The notes below the pieces were generated by a model. That model ran no database searches. It was given only the letters and a program-made list of their open reading frames with translations, and was not told where the DNA came from. From positions 1 through 22,997 of the forward strand of contig DLFD01000012.1 in assembly GCA_002482005.1 (NCBI GenBank): a DNA stretch of 22,997 nt. Direction: 5' to 3'. Made by a program: the position numbers and the translations under genes. This stretch comes from Lachnospiraceae bacterium UBA7729 (GTDB lineage: Bacteria > Bacillota > Clostridia > Lachnospirales > Lachnospiraceae). Below are positions 21,011 through 22,997 of this stretch, piece after piece (positions within the stretch are counted from its first letter, which is position 1; the number at the start of each line of letters is the position of its first letter).

Positions 21011-22384
21011 ATGACAGAAGAAGAACATACCTATATCTGCATCGATCTGAAGTCTTTCTATGCATCTGTAGAGTGCGTTGAGCGGCATCTTGACCCGCTG
21101 AAGGCCAGACTTCTGGTCGCTGATGAATCCAGGACCGACAAGACCATCTGCCTCGCCGTCTCTCCTGCTCTGAAAGCTCTCGGGGTTCCAGGCAGGCCCA
21201 GGCTCTTTGAGGCAAAGGAAAAGATCCATCTTGCCGAGAATGCCCTTCACCGGAAGATCGATTATATCATTGCCGTCCCCAGGATGGCCACTTACATCCG
21301 GTACTCCGCCAAGGTCTACTCCATCTATCTGAAGTTCTTCTCTGCCGAAGATATCCATGTCTATTCGGTCGACGAAGTCTTCATCGATATCACACCTTAC
21401 CGGTCCGTCTATCCCTGCTCTCCCTATGGACTGGTGCGGATGGTGATCAGAGAGATCCTGAAGGAGACCGGCATCACAGCAACCGGCGGGATCGGCACCA
21501 ACATGTACCTGGCGAAGATCGCCATGGACATCGTCGCAAAGCATAAGCCTGCAGATAAAGATGGAGTCCGGATCGCGGAACTGACAGAAGAATCCTACAA
21601 AGACCTGCTCTGGGACCACACTCCTATCACGGACTTCTGGCAGATCGCACACGGCATCTCGGGAAGACTGGCACGCTATGGGATCTACACGATGGGAGAA
21701 CTGGCAGAGCTCTCCATCGCCAACGAATCCCTTCTTTATCAGATCTTCGGAGTCAATGCAGAGCTTCTGATCGATCATGCCTGGGGGATCGAGCCATGTA
21801 CCATGAAAGATATCAAAAGCTATCATACCGGCTCCCACTCTCTTTCGAACGGCCAGGTCCTCCCAAGGGCATATTCCCCGGAAGAAGCAGGTCTTACGGT
21901 CAGGGAGCAGGCTGAACTCCTCTCTCTGCAGATGGTCAAGGATAAGGTATGCGCCGACTCCATGACTATGGGAATCGGGTATGAGGTATGCAGCGCCGAC
22001 TATACCGGCCCCTGCCGCATCGATATGTATGGAAGAAAGGTTCCGGCCTTCTCCGGCGGGACGATCCGTTTCGGTACTTTCACGAATTATTCGGAACAGA
22101 TCATCCCAGCTGCGGAAGCTCTGTACCGCAGGATCGTAAAGCCCAATCTGAAAGTCCGGCGGATCTTCCTGACTGTCAACAACGTCCGGAAGGAATCGGC
22201 CGTCTGCTTCCAGCTGGACTTTTTCCACAATTATGATTCGCTCGAGAAGAAAAAACGGCTTGAGAAAGCCGTCCTGCAGATCAACTCCCGATATGGACCG
22301 AACGCTGTCCTGAGAGGCATCAGCCTCTGTGACGGTGCAAGAACGCGGGAGCGGAATACACAGATTGGAGGACACAAGGCATGA
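21011..22384 (+). CDS. Y-family DNA polymerase (UmuC/UvrX type)
   Basis: A 457-residue translesion polymerase. The palm motifs are intact: Asp12 in YICIDLKSFYASVE and Asp121-Glu122 in YSVDEVFIDI supply the metal ligands. The fingers block (AVSPALKALGVPGRPRLFEA) and a helix-hairpin-helix-like region (residues 210-240) follow, then the little-finger domain. Near the C terminus QLDFF (401-405) matches the beta-clamp binding consensus QL[SD]LF. It should bypass damaged bases with loss of fidelity. The frame extends upstream, but the ATG at 21011 has AGAGGCG before it and starts where the family does. It lies behind a LexA box, with the YolD-like gene directly after it, the usual Gram-positive SOS mutagenesis pair. 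Its stop codon overlaps an ATG (ATGA). Confidence 0.94.
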   Translation: MTEEEHTYICIDLKSFYASVECVERHLDPLKARLLVADESRTDKTICLAVSPALKALGVPGRPRLFEAKEKIHLAENALHRKIDYIIAVPRMATYIRYSAKVYSIYLKFFSAEDIHVYSVDEVFIDITPYRSVYPCSPYGLVRMVIREILKETGITATGGIGTNMYLAKIAMDIVAKHKPADKDGVRIAELTEESYKDLLWDHTPITDFWQIAHGISGRLARYGIYTMGELAELSIANESLLYQIFGVNAELLIDHAWGIEPCTMKDIKSYHTGSHSLSNGQVLPRAYSPEEAGLTVREQAELLSLQMVKDKVCADSMTMGIGYEVCSADYTGPCRIDMYGRKVPAFSGGTIRFGTFTNYSEQIIPAAEALYRRIVKPNLKVRRIFLTVNNVRKESAVCFQLDFFHNYDSLEKKKRLEKAVLQINSRYGPNAVLRGISLCDGARTRERNTQIGGHKA

Positions 22385-22415
22385 GTACTTCCGGAAAGAA
22401 GGTGTGACTGATATC

Positions 22416-22877
22416 ATGGCTGATTACGCCAGGCTGAGGACGATGCACCGCCCCATCCATGAGGGCGATCTGTTTTCCCGGCTTCATCCGAAGATGCCCC
22501 GTCATAACCGCGCAAAGCTTTTTGCTCCGTTTGATGCCCTTACCGGCTTTGACCAATCCATGGATGCCGAGACCGTGTTCACTGTCCATCCTGCGGAACT
22601 TTCAGAAGAGATGAAGCAGGAACTGGACCGGAAGCTGAATGATCTGTTTGCGCAGTATAAAAAGCTCCCCAAAAAGCGCTCTGGCAGGCGCGGCCTGCTG
22701 CAGGTGTCCATCCTGTATTTTGAAGTCAGTTCCGAACAGACCATGCTTCATAACGATGGAATCCGCGGAAACTACCGGTGGCTCAGCGGAGACCTTCTGG
22801 ACATCGACCAGGTCAGGAGAACGATCGACCTCGGCAGCCGGCGGCTTGATATGAACTTTATCTATGCGATCGAGTAA
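22416..22877 (+). CDS. YolD-like protein, partner of the Y-family polymerase
   Basis: A 153-residue protein of the YolD-like type that follows umuC/uvrX genes in Bacillota. It shows the family pattern of a basic histidine/proline N-terminal part (RLHPKMPRHNRAKLFAPFDALTGFDQ), then an acidic helix (SEEMKQELDRKLNDLF) and a beta-rich C-terminal half ending in a short basic block (RRLDMNFIYAIE). Its role is unproven; control of the polymerase is the usual guess. The ATG at 22416 has AAGGTG about 11 bp upstream, rather far. An ATG overlapping the polymerase stop (22381) opens an 8-codon frame that ends in TGA. Without two bases in GTGTG it would read straight into this protein, so the natural start may have been lost by a slip. 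Confidence 0.85.
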   Translation: MADYARLRTMHRPIHEGDLFSRLHPKMPRHNRAKLFAPFDALTGFDQSMDAETVFTVHPAELSEEMKQELDRKLNDLFAQYKKLPKKRSGRRGLLQVSILYFEVSSEQTMLHNDGIRGNYRWLSGDLLDIDQVRRTIDLGSRRLDMNFIYAIE

Positions 22878-22997
22878 CAGCACCCGGCTTCCTATAGCAA
22901 AAGCGGTATGTTCCAGCTTATGTCAAGTACTTCGGACTTTCGATGATTGCTGTCGCCTCATGGGCGTCTCCCCATGCCCTAAAGGACTGTTATGAAG
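22878..22997. other. Right end of window, no supported gene
   Basis: After the YolD-like stop I see no terminator. A 33-codon frame is open on the plus strand from 22898 to the window edge (it contains YVPAYVKYFGLSMIAVASWA) but it lacks a start with a ribosome site and I do not recognise it. A CATGGG/CCCATG inverted repeat lies at about 22959-22976. Confidence 0.4.

Noticed and set aside
20930..22417. Long minus-strand frame opposite the Y-family polymerase
   Set aside because: Antisense shadow of a gene with intact catalytic motifs; no ribosome site or family resemblance.
22898..22997. Open plus-strand frame to the window edge (33 codons)
   Set aside because: Begins right after a stop, has no initiation signal, and the visible part matches nothing I recognise; it could be a gene start further right but cannot be supported here.

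Overview
The window looks like chromosomal DNA of a Clostridia-class Bacillota, most likely a moderately high-GC Lachnospiraceae-type anaerobe. This rests on AGGAGG-type ribosome binding sites, a T-box leader, a GAAC-N4-GTTC (Gram-positive type) LexA box, a PhoR-type kinase beside a Na/Pi transporter, and protein styles typical of gut clostridia. The species cannot be named from sequence alone. I see no rRNA, tRNA, CRISPR array or intact transposable element.

Layout. 1-2741 (+): 3' part of a Na+/phosphate cotransporter with a PhoU-like domain, then a PhoR-type histidine kinase, closed by a bidirectional terminator. 2784-4539 (-): an orphan AraC-type response regulator and a Maf nucleotide pyrophosphatase. 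4722-9951 (-): a polar amino acid ABC transporter (binding protein, permease, ATPase) behind a strong promoter and a structured leader of about 120 nt, preceded by a PLP aminotransferase and a D-2-hydroxyacid dehydrogenase. Together these suggest import of an amino acid, transamination to the 2-oxo acid and NADH-dependent reduction to a D-2-hydroxy acid. 9952-10411: a gene-free stretch with four 23-bp tandem repeats and the decayed 3' end of a sugar-type (GPH/MFS) transporter. 10412-11290 (+): a fusion of a NifX/NifB-type cofactor-binding domain, a Cys/His/Gly-rich linker and a SlyD-like FKBP prolyl isomerase.

11353-16543 (-): a small secreted protein, a zinc-dependent sorbitol/xylitol-type dehydrogenase, and an operon of an uncharacterised 232-aa protein plus a CstA-family transporter. 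That operon lies behind a T-box with its own promoter, terminator and a candidate proline specifier. 16664-19610 (-): an HD-domain hydrolase, a CDF cation exporter with a truncated C terminus, and an ArsB/NhaD-type ion transporter.

19778-22877 (+): a damage-response style cassette. An XRE repressor and an ImmA/IrrE metalloprotease have their own consensus-like promoter and operator dyad. They are followed by a LexA-boxed Y-family (UmuC-type) DNA polymerase and a YolD-like partner. The polymerase keeps its catalytic residues and a clamp-binding motif. The YolD-like gene shows a likely 2-bp slip at its 5' end. The last 120 bases hold no gene I can support.

The most interesting points are the XRE/ImmA pair beside a LexA-controlled mutagenic polymerase, the T-box on an uncharacterised gene plus cstA, the NifX-FKBP fusion, the structured leader of the amino acid transporter, and the 23-bp repeat array.
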